Under the pieces are notes generated by a model. It saw nothing but the letters and a program-made list of their open reading frames with translations. It did not search any database and was not told the DNA's origin. Below, in pieces: positions 43,434 through 55,480 of a stretch of 64,000 bases of DNA (the first letter of the stretch is position 1; the number at the start of each line of letters is the position of its first letter). Source of the DNA: Punica granatum (taxonomy: Eukaryota; Streptophyta; Magnoliopsida; Myrtales; Lythraceae); contig NC_045127.1 of assembly GCF_007655135.1 (NCBI RefSeq), positions 1,674,001 to 1,738,000 on the forward strand, given 5' to 3'. The translations under genes were made by a program, and so were the position numbers.

Positions 43434-44138
43434 TGTTGAATGTTCTAAGTGTACATCAACAATAAAGTTATCGAAATTAGTGAAAAATACATTGAGAAAG
43501 ACTATTCAGAAATTCGCTTTCTTGAGAATTCAATCTAATAGTAACGAATAGTCACATCAAAATGGTTGTGACAAAATGCTTATAACACGAGATGAGATAA
43601 CAGAGAAAAAAATTAAGCATCAGATATACGTGGTAAAACCCTTAAGGGGAAAAAAAATCAACGGACAAACCAGAAGAATCCATTAAATCGATAAATAGGA
43701 TGTTACAATCCTCGAATATGTCTCTCAATCTCAGTCCCCATTACAAAATCCAACCCCGATAAAAGTCTAATCCGATCTCTCCATTCTCTAACTCTATACT
43801 CTCACTCTAAATCGAAACTCCAAGAAGATCACCCAGAAAATTTCTCGAGAAGATCACATCATCACTGACCCAGTGATTCCAGACTCTCTCTCACCGGTCC
43901 CCAACGGTCTAAGGTTTCACGACACCGAGGCACCTTTTACAACTCGTACAAGACCCCATATATAGACTTACAAGAGTATATATCATAATATCTCTCCTAG
44001 AATATTTCCTAGGATATTTCATCTTATGAGGTTACAAGAAATCTCTAAAATATAGGAAACAAGATTTTCACCCGATTTCTTCCTCGCTTGGATCTTCGAG
44101 TTTCCATAATCTGGGCTTAATGCAAGACTTCTCCAACA
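43434..44138 (-). mobile_element. Solo LTR of a Copia-type retrotransposon
   Basis: About 705 bp bounded by TGTTGAATG and CTCCAACA, i.e. TGTTG...CAACA ends. Read on the minus strand it starts TGTTGGAGAAGTC, has a TATATATGGGG-type TATA region, and ends ...ACATTCAACA. A segment reading GTGGTAAAACCCTTAAGG on plus is typical of Copia LTR ends. No internal gag-pol or partner LTR is seen, so it is solo. The 5-bp flanks (CTTAT and GAAAC) do not match. Confidence 0.65.
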
Positions 44139-46270
44139 GAAACCTTTACAGTTCATAGCTTGCGAGTGTTAGCTTGCTATCACCAAAGGTGATTAACCTC
44201 CTTTTATATGGTCCTTGAACTTGCCAATACTAAAATTATGTAGCATGTAGGTTGAAAAATCCAAAAGAGAATCAATCTTTACTTCGAGGATATTAGATTG
44301 AATTTATCTATCTTTGCTCCAATCGATCTCCCGAGAGAAATTGGACAAGCCTTCATTTATACTTCTTACTCTTCCATGAGTTAACATATACAATAGCGTT
44401 CCGTCGTCTAGGCTCCAATAAATATGAAACTGCACAATCTTGGACTCTGTTTATGTTTCACGTTTCTGTAACTGACAAATCCCTGACGAAAAACTTGGGA
44501 AAACACAACCCATCGTTGGCTAAATTCCTGTTGTTGACTCTTTCTTTATACTTCAAAGTCACTCGTATGGGAAAGTTCTACGGTCCATGCATTGGGCGGG
44601 TCATGAGACCTCCATATTCGTAGGATCAGTGCATGTTCCACTCCTAAATACTGATCCAATTGTCATGAATGCCTTTATGGACTGTCCGCGTATAAGCGAC
44701 CTTCGCATGGAGGTCGGAAAAAACTGAAGTGCGCGTAGGAAGAAAATTTGTTTTCCTGTTGAGACATGTAAAATGGGGACAAGTAAATTTAAAATTTCCT
44801 GTTGAGACCTGAACAAAATAATACAAAGTGAAGTGACGGCAAAGGGAGGGAAGGAGGGAGGGGCAGGAAGCAAATCAGAGGAGTGAAATCTCCGGCTTTC
44901 ACGTGTGGGAGTTGGTAGAAAATGTAGAACACAACGTAACCCAACCCCCTCTAATCATTTTAACTTGTTCGACCAAATTTACCCAGCTTTACCCCCGTCT
45001 TCTCATCTCAATCACAAACATCATCTTTTTGCTTGCTGATGAGTGATGATCCAACCTGATATAATATCATAAGTTGATAAAGTTCTTAGTAAGTGAAGAA
45101 CGTGATTGCATCTTGTTCGGAAAATCACATACATATGCTCTCTTAAATCGTGCCCTGAGTTTAGGTGCTTAATTAGTAAGATGAGTGTTGTTATTATGCG
45201 TGAGTATAATTTTTCGGTAAATCTTTCAGAAAGTAGAGCAACATTGGTGAGTTTGCTTTAGATGTAACAGTGAAGGCTCTTGGCCATCATTTTATTATGG
45301 CAGAGATTGATTCCAAAGTAGTTAGGCGTTTTCGTTACCGCGGATAGTGTTCACAGGCATTGCATCTCTCTTCGTTGATGCTCCACATTTGGGAAGGAAA
45401 CGTGCATCCAGACTGCCTTGCTCGGAAAAAATCTCTGAAAATTTTTGGGTCCTTCATATCCTTTATTCTTCATCCGAAGGCATTTGCAACCTTTCTTGTG
45501 ATTTTATTGGGGGTCTCCATGCATGTTTTTGTGTAACTTAATTTTTTTTTTTGGGGTTCGGAGTCTTTGGACCATCATTCACTGGGGGAAAAAAGAAAAA
45601 GAATCGAAAACAACAACGGAAACGTTACGTAATAGAGAAAGAAAGAAGCAGGATTTCTGTACCCAACTGGATCAGGATTTTCTGTGACACTGACATTCTA
45701 GTGGGGGAGCTCATAACACTGCCAACATCGATCGATCGATGCTCTGCCCTACATACAGTTTAACTTATCGTCCAAGTTTCACTCTTCATCCACCCAACAT
45801 TTTCGTAGCTCAAACGGACAGTTCAATTTGACAAAGATCTATCTAGCAATTAAATGACCTGCTCGGTGCGAGAGAAGAGAATAGAAATAGAATAACGTGA
45901 AAGTTAGTATACATGATGCATTTGACTTCTATTCTGGTCATTGGTTTCCAAATTGTAAAGCTGAAACCAGGGAAAAGACCACTAGACCCTTCCCCTTGTT
46001 TTTCCCATGTCTCTGATCCTTTATGGTTTAGTCTGCTCGGTTAGAACTATCCCGATGATTTGCATGCCATGAACCAAAAACAGTTCAGTCGAGAAAGAAT
46101 TGTTCCCCTCTATCTCCATGAGACCTCTGACAGCCATCCACCTGTCGACCCACGCGTCCCTTCCCTTCCCTTCCCCACTTCCCTCTCGTACCTTCTCACT
46201 GCTGCACGTAGCTTCTCCATCCTACGGGTCGCCTCCTCCTTGCCGCCACAGTCCCACCGTACCCCTTCTT
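44139..46270. other. Two-kb spacer without recognised genes
   Basis: Short ORFs at 44601-44873, 45347-45541 and 45551-45763 have no family features and no homology I recognise. It presumably includes upstream control sequence for the PEBP gene. Confidence 0.4.
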
Positions 46271-46276
46271 TATAAA
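46271..46276 (+). promoter_or_regulatory. TATA box of the PEBP gene
   Basis: TATAAA within CTTTATAAAATATG, 140 bp before the chosen ATG at 46411. Confidence 0.5.
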
Positions 46277-46410
46277 ATATGAATAACTACGCCACAACAC
46301 GACGACGAGGTCGACCTAACAGAACGCAACCGAGGGAAGCAAAACAGGTTGGAAGAGACCAGCTTCAGCGTGCTAGCTTATCGGAGTCGTCAGAATCAAT
46401 CAATCGGAAG

Positions 46411-47014
46411 ATGGCGAGCGACGAGTTTCGGTTGGTGTCGCTGGCGATCAACCACGAGGGGCGCCTTCCCAGGAAGTTCACCGACGAGGGGCAGGGGGCG
46501 CTCAAGAACGTGTCCCCGCCGCTCGAGTGGTACAACGTTCCTGATGGGACCGAATCCCTGGCCCTGGTCGTGCAGGACATCGACGCCCCCGACCCGAGCA
46601 GCCCCATCGTGCCATGGACCTGCTGGGTCGTCGCGAACATCCCGCCCAACCCCAAGGGCTTCCCAGAGGGCTTCTCCGGGAAGGGGGAGAAGGCGGGCAA
46701 GGACTACGCAGGGATCCAGGAGGGCTACAACGACAACAAGGTCCCCGGGTGGCGGGGCCCGGTGCTGCCCAACCACGGGCACCGGTTCGAGTTCAAGCTC
46801 TACGCCCTGGACTCCATGCTTCACTTGGGTCACAAGGTACGTACATAATCGTCTGTCCATATAGATTGGGGGCGAAAAGCCTGGTGTTGGGCTTTGTCAT
46901 TGGGCTGAAATGGGCTTATTGATTGAATGATTGATGCAGGTGACCAAGGAGAAATTGCTGGAGGCCATAGATGGGCATGTCCTCGGGGAAGCCGTTCTGA
47001 TCGCAAGATTCTGA
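46411..47014 (+). CDS. PEBP-family protein (YbhB/UPF0098-like)
   Basis: Small soluble phosphatidylethanolamine-binding-protein fold of the bacterial-like branch, distinct from the FT/TFL1 floral regulators. Two exons (46411-46836, 46940-47014) give 166 residues. Conserved parts are VVQDIDAPDPSSPIVPWTCW (the DPD-type ligand-pocket motif), GIQEGYND, and GWRGPVLPNHGHRFEFKLYA (the GxRGP and HxxxF motifs). The C-terminal helix is in exon 2 (KEKLLEAIDGHVLGEA). Exon 1 is markedly GC-rich compared with surrounding DNA. An upstream in-frame ATG at 46279 would add 44 basic residues, but MASDEFRLVS matches the family start, so the downstream ATG is preferred. In Arabidopsis I recall a PEBP gene (At5g01300) beside aprataxin. 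Biochemical role is unknown. Confidence 0.92.
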
Positions 47015-47844
47015 TTTCTGACTTTTTTTTCCGGCTACGGGCAGTGTTAGTTTTAACGTTGATCGGAGGATGGGTGCAGTCTGTAGAATTCCGGATATTG
47101 TAAGGCTTGATGAATAATAATTCTGATTACTAGCATATTCTCTCATTTTGTCTCTGTCATTCCATTGGGTAGGGCATGGAACAGAACCGGAAGTGGAACT
47201 GGTGAAAAAAGATTTCCTATTGGCATCACGAAATGTTTGACGATATGTAAAAGAAGATTTTCCATTGGCATTCGGATATGTTTGACATATGGTTTAATGA
47301 GCAACATTTGTTGCTCGAACGATTGCACCATATGATGATTGTATCTTAGAATTTCTCGTTGTATCTTAGAATTTTTCCTAAGACGCCCTTTCAACTTCCC
47401 TTGATGAACATTGCTTTCTTCTCCCTCTTCTTGCACTTCAAAATCACCATGGACATGGAAATTCCTGTCCCGAGATATCTTTCTAGGAAGCTGAAGAATT
47501 GCACTAGTCAAGTTGCTTATTTACAGCCCAGTTGATAAGCACATATCAAATATGAATGACTGCTAATCATCATCCCAATCATGAATTATGGTTCTATTCT
47601 GTGTATTCTGCTCTTTATTTTACTGCTTAATGAACGCTTAAGATGCAAGATCAAAGAACCCGTCCCTTGTCCTCTGCCTTGCTCCTTATTGATGGCTAGA
47701 CAGTGCAACACGTTTCGCAGCGGTTCAGTCAGTTTATGTAATGGATTTGCGAAGGTGTAAAAGCACATAAGAACCTGCACTTCAAATTTTATTTAAGCAG
47801 TCCAAGTGAACTGAAGGTAGGGAAACATATGTTACTTGACAATC
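47015..47844. other. Spacer with short direct repeat, no gene
   Basis: A phrase around GATTTTCCATTGGCAT-CGAATATGTTTGAC recurs at about 47208 and 47255. A minus ORF of 122 codons here (47143-47511) has no recognisable domain and is probably chance. Confidence 0.4.
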
Positions 47845-50357
47845 CTAGCGGAACTTCAACATTGCAAAAACTTTCACAAGTATCTTGCCCGCAAGGGCAT
47901 CAAGCCATTGCTCACCTCTATTCCGGGGGTAAGAGATGTTACAGAAACTCCAAGTCCTGCTCCGAATCCCACAATCACGAAATGCCAATATGACACCACA
48001 CTTGCATCCGTGCTTTCGGACTCTGATTCCGACGTAGCTTCTGGATCCTTGGCGATCGTGCAACTCTGAGTCAAAGGCGGCCCACAGAGTTCGGCGTTGC
48101 CTCTATAAGAGCTTGATGTAAATGTCAGGAACTGCTTACTTGCCGGGATGCTCCCAACCAGTTGATTTTGCGAGAGATTCAGTACCGACAGGAAATTGAG
48201 ATCCGCGAGCGCAGGGGGTATCCCACCACTGAGACGGTTCGAAGAGAGGTCCAAGGATTCAAGCCCGTGCAGATTTCCTAGAGACGATGGAATTGGTCCC
48301 GAGAGTGCATTATGGGACAGGTTGAGCAGATGAAGAGCCTTGAGATCCCCCACTAGTTCCGGTATTGTGCCCTCGATCCTGTTGCTTGAGAAGTCGATCG
48401 AAGTGAACACCGTTAGAATCTTCACGAGTTCCAGCTGCAGGCCTTTCACTGTGATGGCGACTGCCTCCGGGTAATACAACCCTGACAGCTCCATAACTGG
48501 GACTTGGATGTGAGTTCGTTCTCCGGTTGCCTTCATTGCCTGCCAAGTGGCAAGGCATTCCCTTGGTAGCTTGCCGCTGAAGTTATTGTTTGCAAGGTCG
48601 ACAATCTGAAGCTTCTCCCAGGCATCACAGCTACCATGACATCCAATTGAACCCGAAAACTGATTGGATCGTAGGACGAGTACGCGCAGGCTTGAGATGT
48701 TCTTCAACTGGCATGGGAAGACATCATTGATGTGATTTTCCCGAATGTCCAAAAGCTCTAGCATCTTGCAGTTTGACAGAGACATTGGAAGCTTCCCTTC
48801 CAGTCGATTATCGCTGAGATCCAAGCTTTTCAAAGCGCTTGTTCGCGGAAAACTATCAGGAATTCTCCCATTCAAGTTGTTATTGCGGAGATTGGGAACG
48901 TTTAGGTACTTGGTCAGCATGCATGAGGGAATTGGTCCTGTCAAATAATTGTTGGATAGATCCAGTACTTGAAGATATAAAACCTGGCAGATTGATTCAG
49001 GGATGATGCCATGGAGATTATTCCTCGACAGAGAGAAGAACATAGTGAAAAGCAGGTCATCGCCTATATCATCTGGAATAGCTGAGCTGAAGTTGTTGCT
49101 CGAGTAGTCCAAATAAGCAGCAAACTGTGGCAAGGGTGGCAATTGGCCTTGGAGCTTGTTTGAATGAACGTCTAGGGTGGTGAGATACAAAGAGAGATTA
49201 TGGACAGTCATTTCTCTGTCCTCAAGGAGATTATATGAAAGATTGAGATACTGAAGCCCGTCAAGATTCGATATCCATTTGGGTATTGCACCTTCAAGTT
49301 CGTTGTTGGATAAGTCTAGAAATGCGAGGTGTGTTTGGTTCGACAAAAAAGAAGGAAAAACTTTCAACTGACAGGAAGCCAAGTTTAACGTTGCCATCCG
49401 GAGAAAAGATCCCATCTCAGAACTGGTACTCGCGTAATCAACAGACAAGTTGTTGTAGGAGAGATCAAGATGAGCAAGACTGCTGTTTTGCAGGATCTGA
49501 TAAAGATCCAAGAAACCAGTGAACTTATTAGAAGAAAGTGCAAGCACCCTCAGCTGTTGCAGGCCAAAGATGGGCATTGGTATCGGACCTTCCAGGCGGT
49601 TGTCGCTCAACTCAAGCGTATCCAGTTGATAAGACGAGAATTCTCGAGATTCACTAAGTCGACCCGAAAATTTGTTGCTGTTGAGTTGTATCTTCCGAAT
49701 CGATGGAAGTGCAAGTAGGGATGAGGGAATCCTGCCCTCCATTGAATTGGACCTCAAGTTGAGATCTACAAGTTTCTCAAGATATTCCCAGCGGGTGGAC
49801 GTAATTTCACCAGCTAAATTATTGTGAGATAAAGTGATCTGCGTCAGATTCTTGGACATACTGAAAGATGGGATTGGACCTGTTAAGTTGTTGAATGACA
49901 AGTCCAAATAGACTAATTTAAAGAGGTTTGTCATCGAGCTGGGGATCCATCCACTGATACTGCAATGTAGCATTTCTATTCTAGTCAAATTCTCAAGGTT
50001 CCCAATGGAATCTGGTAACATCCCCGAAATACCTGTGAAACTAAGAATTAATGTTTGAAGGGCACTGTTTTTGGGAAATTCGGGCAAAGAACCATGGAGG
50101 AGTGAATTATATGACAAGTCAAGAGTCTGGAGCTTTGGTGATTGGATTAACTTGTGAGGAAGCTCTCCATGAATTCCAGCAAAGCTCAGACTCAATGATG
50201 TCAAGTTAGACAAATCTGTGATGAACTCGGGAATCCCAGTGGACAGCTTGTTACTCCCAAGACGAATCTCAGTTAGGGACTGGAGATGCAAAAGAGATGA
50301 ATCAATGGGACCTGACAGGAGGCAGTTGGACATGCTTAGCACCTCGAGCTTTGCCAA
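47845..50357 (-). pseudogene. Third Ve1-like RLP, 5'-truncated and frameshifted
   Basis: The remaining frame reads through LRRs from LEVLSMSNCLLSGPIDSSLL to the C-terminal cap (AELCGPPLTQSC) and the membrane segment YWHFVIVGFGAGLGVSV. On the 5' side it starts abruptly at 50357 at the equivalent of residue ~212 of the intact RLP. There is no ATG, signal peptide or N-terminal cap, and AT-rich MITE-like DNA follows. After VTSL a single-base deletion near 47930 shifts the frame; the true tail NRGEQWLDALAGKILVKVF is still readable in the next frame to a stop at 47845-47847. That tail pairs with WNKGEEWIDALVAKILAVV of the 26.9-kb pseudogene. The LRRs are well diverged from the two plus-strand RLPs, so this is an older paralogue in inverted orientation. 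Confidence 0.88.
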
Positions 50358-50488
50358 TTTAATATTAAAAATTGAATTGAAAGATTATAAAAAATTTAAA
50401 AATAAAAAAAGTAATGATTGTGATGTTGAATTGAAAATAAGTGGAGTTGAGTTGAGTTGAAATTTTTTTAAAAAATAAACACACCCTT
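50358..50488 (-). mobile_element. MITE-like fragment at the RLP truncation point
   Basis: AT-rich segment with GAGTTGAGTTGAGTTG near 50446 and an end AAATAAACACACCC, resembling one terminal repeat of a plant MITE (GGGTGTGTTT on the other strand). Only one end is recognisable, directly abutting the broken RLP. Confidence 0.45.
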
Positions 50489-50860
50489 AAGGCGTGGAAG
50501 TCTGCGGCATATGATCAGATAGGAGTCAATTGCATGTGCGTGGGAAAAAACTAAAGTTTGACCCATTGACCACCTTTCATTTTCTTTTTTCAGCGTGAAA
50601 AACCGACTAATCTAGTCGAGCGAAGTCGGCTCAGTAAAGGGAGAAACGAATCTTCAAGAACGGAGAAAGATTTTCCTTTTGGAACTTAGGAGAGACATTT
50701 AAGGCATGGAAGTCCTGGAGCATGTGATCAGATTGGAGTCAATTGTATGCGCGTGAGAAAAACTAAAGTTTGACCCTTTGACCACCTTTCATTTTCTTTT
50801 TTTAGTGTGAAAATTCCGACTAATCTAATCGAGCCAAATCAGTAAAATTCTCCCAACATA
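50489..50860. repeat. Direct duplication of about 150 bp containing a SINE 3' part
   Basis: Two copies, about 50489-50640 and 50698-50850, share AACTAAAGTTTGACCC and GACCACCTTTCATTTTC in the same order, followed by GACTAATCTA-TCGAGC. The shared SINE-like tail suggests the copy event post-dated SINE insertion. Confidence 0.65.
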
Positions 50861-50948
50861 GATTTTCTGCATTCACAAGAATTCAAATTCGAAACCGTAC
50901 TTAAGTGAAACAAGCGTCGAACCGCTTGAACCAATCAACATTCGTACC
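50800..50948 (-). mobile_element. tRNA-derived SINE, minus copy
   Basis: On the minus strand: TGATTGGTTCAAGCGGTTCG, then CTTGTTTCACTTAAGTACGG, then a B-box-like GGTTTCGAATTT, then CTTGTGAATGCAGAAAAT and an A-rich tail. The same order of motifs occurs at 61819-62000 on plus. A- and B-box-like elements and the tail identify a plant SINE. Confidence 0.65.
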
Positions 50949-52359
50949 TTTCAATTTCTTTATTCCCTTCACATTCTATGCATATCATAAGCCCAGTTCC
51001 TGAAATTTGTCACTGAAGAGCCGGTTTTCTTTATCGTCTTCTCACACAAGCAAATTTGGTGTACCGAATACAATAGGATATATATTGCAGATTGAAACAT
51101 CTCTTGTTCGTTGATGAGACCAATGAATCCTATTAAGCAGAGGTGCTTCCCAAGAACAGTATGAGCTCATATATATATATATATATATATATTCCCTTGG
51201 CTCCATTAGTTGGCTTCATTAGCGGAGGACCTCAAAGGGTAAGAGAGGACCGTCGTTGTGGCCATCTATGGCGGCTAAATAATTGGTCTTAGCTAGACTT
51301 TGAATTCTCCTTCTTGATTATTGCAATATCCGACATTATTGTTGGCCATTTAGTTCTGGTTATGATGATAATATAAATATCCACTAGATCGTGACCCGTA
51401 CTACAGAGGCTATGCGTATAATCGTACATACGAATTCTCGTATATGAAGAATGCGAATGGAAGAGAACAATGAATTGACCTGACCCCGTGCATGTCTAGT
51501 TATTTTTTCTCTCTTTCGGCTGAGTCTAGTTAGTCTTCTGTGATTCACCAACAAAATGAAAAGAAAGGCTCTAGGCCATAGGGTCAATGGGCCTCCTGAA
51601 GTCCAAAAGGCTGGAGCAATTTGCAAGAAAAAAAATTATTTTGTAATTGCCACCCCTTTTTCAAAGATTAAACTTTACTATATACAAAAATTACCAAAAT
51701 CTCTCATATTTTTAAGATAAACAATAAAAAGTAAATATTTTAAAAGATCCACTACTCAGTATTCTCAAAAATCTCCTCCAGTATCTTCTCTATTATGCAA
51801 TTTTATTAAATAAGCAAATTTTAGAAGGACTTAAAAAGATGTCTCGAGAAAAACAACCACAAAAACGAGGGAGTTTGCGCTCGTGAGAGGATTATTATAT
51901 TATTAAAATAAAATTTTATTTAATAATGCCCACTATTTTCCCTTAAGTTGAATTTTGTCATAATTAAAATCTCATATTTTTTTAAAAAAATTATTACTCT
52001 ATTACTTTATTACCTCAATAATTTAGTTTTAACAATAATCTATAAATTTTATAAGGGTTAAAATAATCGAACCAATTTTTTTGAAATAAGAACTCTGTGG
52101 TTGCAGAAAGACAGCGAGAGAATCGTGCGTCCAGGACTGGGAGGACTAATTAGTAAATGAACAATTTGACACTCTACCTAACAAAAAAACAATTTAACAA
52201 TCAAATGTCAATGGAATTACAACTTGGACAGGAAAAAGAAAAATATTTACAGGCACTTATCGAAATCCCACTCTCACTTGTCAGCTAAAATTTTCCCAAA
52301 TTCAATACTCATGGTTTCCCACTTGTACAAGGGAATCGCAATTCACCGCTACGTTTGAG
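50949..52359. other. Spacer between RLP remnant and AMT2
   Basis: An (AT)n tract at about 51170-51191 and AT-rich DNA. The ORF at 51384-51626 has no family signature. Sequence near 51388 (CACTAGATCGTGACCCGTAC) faintly resembles a minus-strand Helitron 3' end but lacks a clear hairpin. Confidence 0.4.
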
Positions 52360-54639
52360 TTACAAGTTGACCGTCACACCTCTAGCCACGTTGATATAAG
52401 GCGAGGCCATGTTAATCGGGTTGGCCTCCGGGAAGGACTGCCCGGGCCAGTTACTCGAGTTCGTGGGGTCGTACTTGTCCCCGTCGCCCCAGAGAGCATA
52501 GGCCTCCTCACCGTGGACCGCATCATCTCCAATCATGAGCTGCTCATCGGGCATCCTCAAGGGCACAAACAACTTTATGGCCAGGCAAATCGCAGATGTG
52601 GAAACTATGTTCCAGCCAATCACGAACAAGGCCGCCACGATCTGCTTCAGGAACTGTATCCTGCCGCTTCCCCCATAGAATGCTCCCCTCGAGTCTGGGA
52701 TCGGTGCGATCAGCTCGCACAAAGCCGGATCGGCGAAGAGCCCCGTTAGAAGCCCTCCCATGAGTCCGGCAACCGCATGGGTGTGGAACACCCCTAGAGT
52801 ATCATCGACCTTTATGCAATATCGATCACGGAGGGTCATTATTCCAAATCTTATGAAACAAATACGATGTGACACTTGACAATAGCTTCTTTTTTTTTCC
52901 CCCTCCTAATTATATAGACAACAAAGTTGACTTTTCATCAATGTGTCATTTAAGATTCAACTTGGATGGGTACATTGACGTACAGTACTACAATGGGAAG
53001 TGGACAATTCTTTTTTGCTGGAAAATTCAACGAGCGGAAAGTAGGGAGACATTAATTATGTAATTAGCAGCCTATCTACCTCCACTTTCGCCCCTTTTAG
53101 CCAAGTCAATTCCTCTAAAATATTTTTGAATAGTTGCCCACGAATTAATAAACGACCGATGTTGACATATACCAGTATCTCGTGATGAATTTAACGATGT
53201 AGCTAGGTCCATATTCGTGGAACGTATCAATGTCATGTGTAAATGTAAATGAGCTGCCTTAAAGTACGTAACATAGTAAAGAGGTCATGCCTTTTGTAGA
53301 AGAGTGGATTTCTTGTGAAGGATCATCATCGACACCCACGGCACGCTACCGGAAAGCACTCCGATCACTATCGCCGCCCATGACTGCACCACCCCTGCCC
53401 ATATCGATTCAATCCATTAATTCATAACTGTAATTTAGCTATAAGATGCACGACAAGTTGAGTTGCCTACGGATATATCTTGGTTGTTTAACACTAGGAC
53501 AGAGACTTACCAGCGCCGGGAGTGATACAGGCAAGCCCGGTCATCATTCCCTGGATGGCTCCGATGACCGATGGTTTTCCGAAGAAGATGACATCAAGCG
53601 ATGTCCATATGAGGAGGCTCGTGGCCGCACAGATGTTCGTGTTGAGGACGGCCACGGATGCGTCGATATTGGCAGCATAGGGAGCCCCGCCGTTAAACCC
53701 AGACCATCCCATCCATAGGAGACCCGCACCCGCCAGCATAAGAAGGACGTTGTTGGGCGGGAACCTTTCTCTGTCACTCTTCAGCCTCGGCCCAACCTGA
53801 GAATAATCATATATTAATGAAACTTAAAAAACCACATTAACATCTCGTTCGCATTAGTTGATCCTGACTAAGTTATTCCCATTTGCATGATTAAATGTAT
53901 TTTTGTTGGATGTGTGCACATGCTAATGAATGAAGTGATTTAGAAAAAGTATTAGATTAAAAAAGAAAATGACTGTTTCATGATATCGATAGTTTACCCA
54001 GTAGGCTGCAGTGAAGCCGGCGATCCCGGAGGCGAGGTGGATGACATAGCCGCCGGAGTAGTCAATTACACCCCATTGGTAGAGGAAGCCGCCCCCCCAG
54101 AGGCTGTATGCACCGACGGTGTAGGAGAATACCAGCCAGAGGGGCACAAAGGCCATCCAGGCAAGGATGTTCATCCGGCCCAGGACCGACCCTGCCAGTA
54201 GGATCATGGTGATGGCGGCGAACGTGAACTGGAAGTAGACTAGAGTGGCCATCGGATAGAAAGGCTCGGTGGCGGGCTTCTTGATGGAGCCGTCCTGGTG
54301 GTGGCGGACGGTCTCAGGGACTTTGGCGCGGCGGACGAGGAAGCTCTGCCCAAGAGCAGGGGCTCCCTTGCCCCAGAAGGGGAGGAGGGCGTCGCCGAAG
54401 GCCATGCGGTAGCACAGGAGGACCCATAAGATGAGGACGGCGGCGAAGGCGTAGAGGGCCATGAAGGCGGAGTTGACAGCCCACTTCTTCTTGACCATGC
54501 TGGCGTAGAGGATGACCAGGCCCGGCATGCTCTGGAGGCCCACCAGTGTCGCGGCAGTCATCTGCCAGGCGTTGTCCCCCTTGTTCAGCCATGACGGGAC
54601 TGAAGGGAGGTTGGTTCCGTATGCCTCCGGGGTGGCCAT
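52360..54639 (-). CDS. AMT2: Ammonium transporter, AMT2 type
   Basis: Plasma-membrane ammonium/ammonia channel of the AMT/MEP/Rh family, AMT2 subgroup. Four exons (53998-54639, 53511-53796, 53291-53394, 52360-52809) give 493 residues with about 11 membrane spans, close to Arabidopsis AMT2 (475). It opens [20 protein letters not shown]. Hallmarks are [19 protein letters not shown], the AMT signature around [20 protein letters not shown] (with the first pore His), and the later pore His in [14 protein letters not shown]. The C-terminus is short with [15 protein letters not shown]. The intron after 53291 has a GC donor (AAAAG|GCATGA); reading past it hits TGA at once, so a GC-AG intron is required. 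A TATA box lies at 54728-54733. Family assignment is certain; AMT2 rather than AMT1 is supported by the number of exons and by motif wording. Confidence 0.95.
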
Positions 54640-54727
54640 CGGAGGCAGCAGCGACAGAGCAAGATCGGCCTATTCGGATGCGGAATTTGATGTATATGTG
54701 CACTTCTGGCGGGCGTGAGTCGGTGGA

Positions 54728-54733
54728 TTTATA
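54728..54733 (-). promoter_or_regulatory. TATA box of AMT2
   Basis: TATAAA on the minus strand (TTTATA on plus), about 90 bp upstream of the ATG at 54637-54639. Confidence 0.6.
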
Positions 54734-54739
54734 AAGTGT

Positions 54740-55480
54740 GATGATGTTGTGGGATCCGTAACCAAAAGTCTTATGGAAGGTTCTTTCCTTCGTACCAAGA
54801 GAAGACTACTAAGGCGCAAGCCAGAAGCGACGACTCGAGGGTGACCCTTTTATCCTACTTCGGCAAAATCACCAAATATTCTGAATTTACTGACTAAGAT
54901 TAATTTTCACTCGGATTCGGCAATGCCATCTCCTTGAGGGAAGACTTATCTGACTGGATTTGGAAGCTGTAGTCTTTGCTTTATTTAGTTAGGAATTTAG
55001 TGAATCCAAGGATTTTGCACTTTGCGACTTTGCTAAGATCTCCGTTTTCATATCTATGCACATAATGGATAAAACATTTCTTTTCCCATTTTCCCAGTTT
55101 TTACCGAGATTATACTTTTCATATCAATCAAGCGAGTTTGTTTATTTTCAGATGTAAAAGATTGTTGAGAATATTCGCAACCAAGACTATACTGAACCGG
55201 AATGAAATTAGTATCAATTAATAGGTTGTGGATATATACGATTTCACCTTAAAAGAGCAAAAATTCTAGTGATTGGAATCATATCAATATCAGAGCAAAA
55301 GTTAGTTTCAGTCAAAAGATTAAAGACACGTTGTGATTTCAAGTTTTTATTGTTAATGAACAAATTTGAAAATAGCCATAAATGTGCACAAGGATGGTCC
55401 TTTGTTGCAAATTCTCCGAAGTTCCCATGATGCTTTTTTCAAGCCTTCGATTGGGCAAAATGTCAATCGTTAAATCAATT
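54740..55480. other. AMT2 upstream region
   Basis: AT-rich; no gene or clear element recognised. Confidence 0.4.

Noticed and set aside
46396..46860. 154-codon minus-strand ORF over PEBP exon 1
   Set aside because: Composition artefact of the GC-rich PEBP exon; the plus-strand protein matches the PEBP family.
47143..47511. 122-codon minus-strand ORF
   Set aside because: No recognisable domain, lies in repetitive spacer, no splice or promoter support.
51380..51410. Minus-strand Helitron 3' end (ACTAGATCGTGACCCG)
   Set aside because: CTAG is present but no stable hairpin precedes it and no matching 5' end was found.
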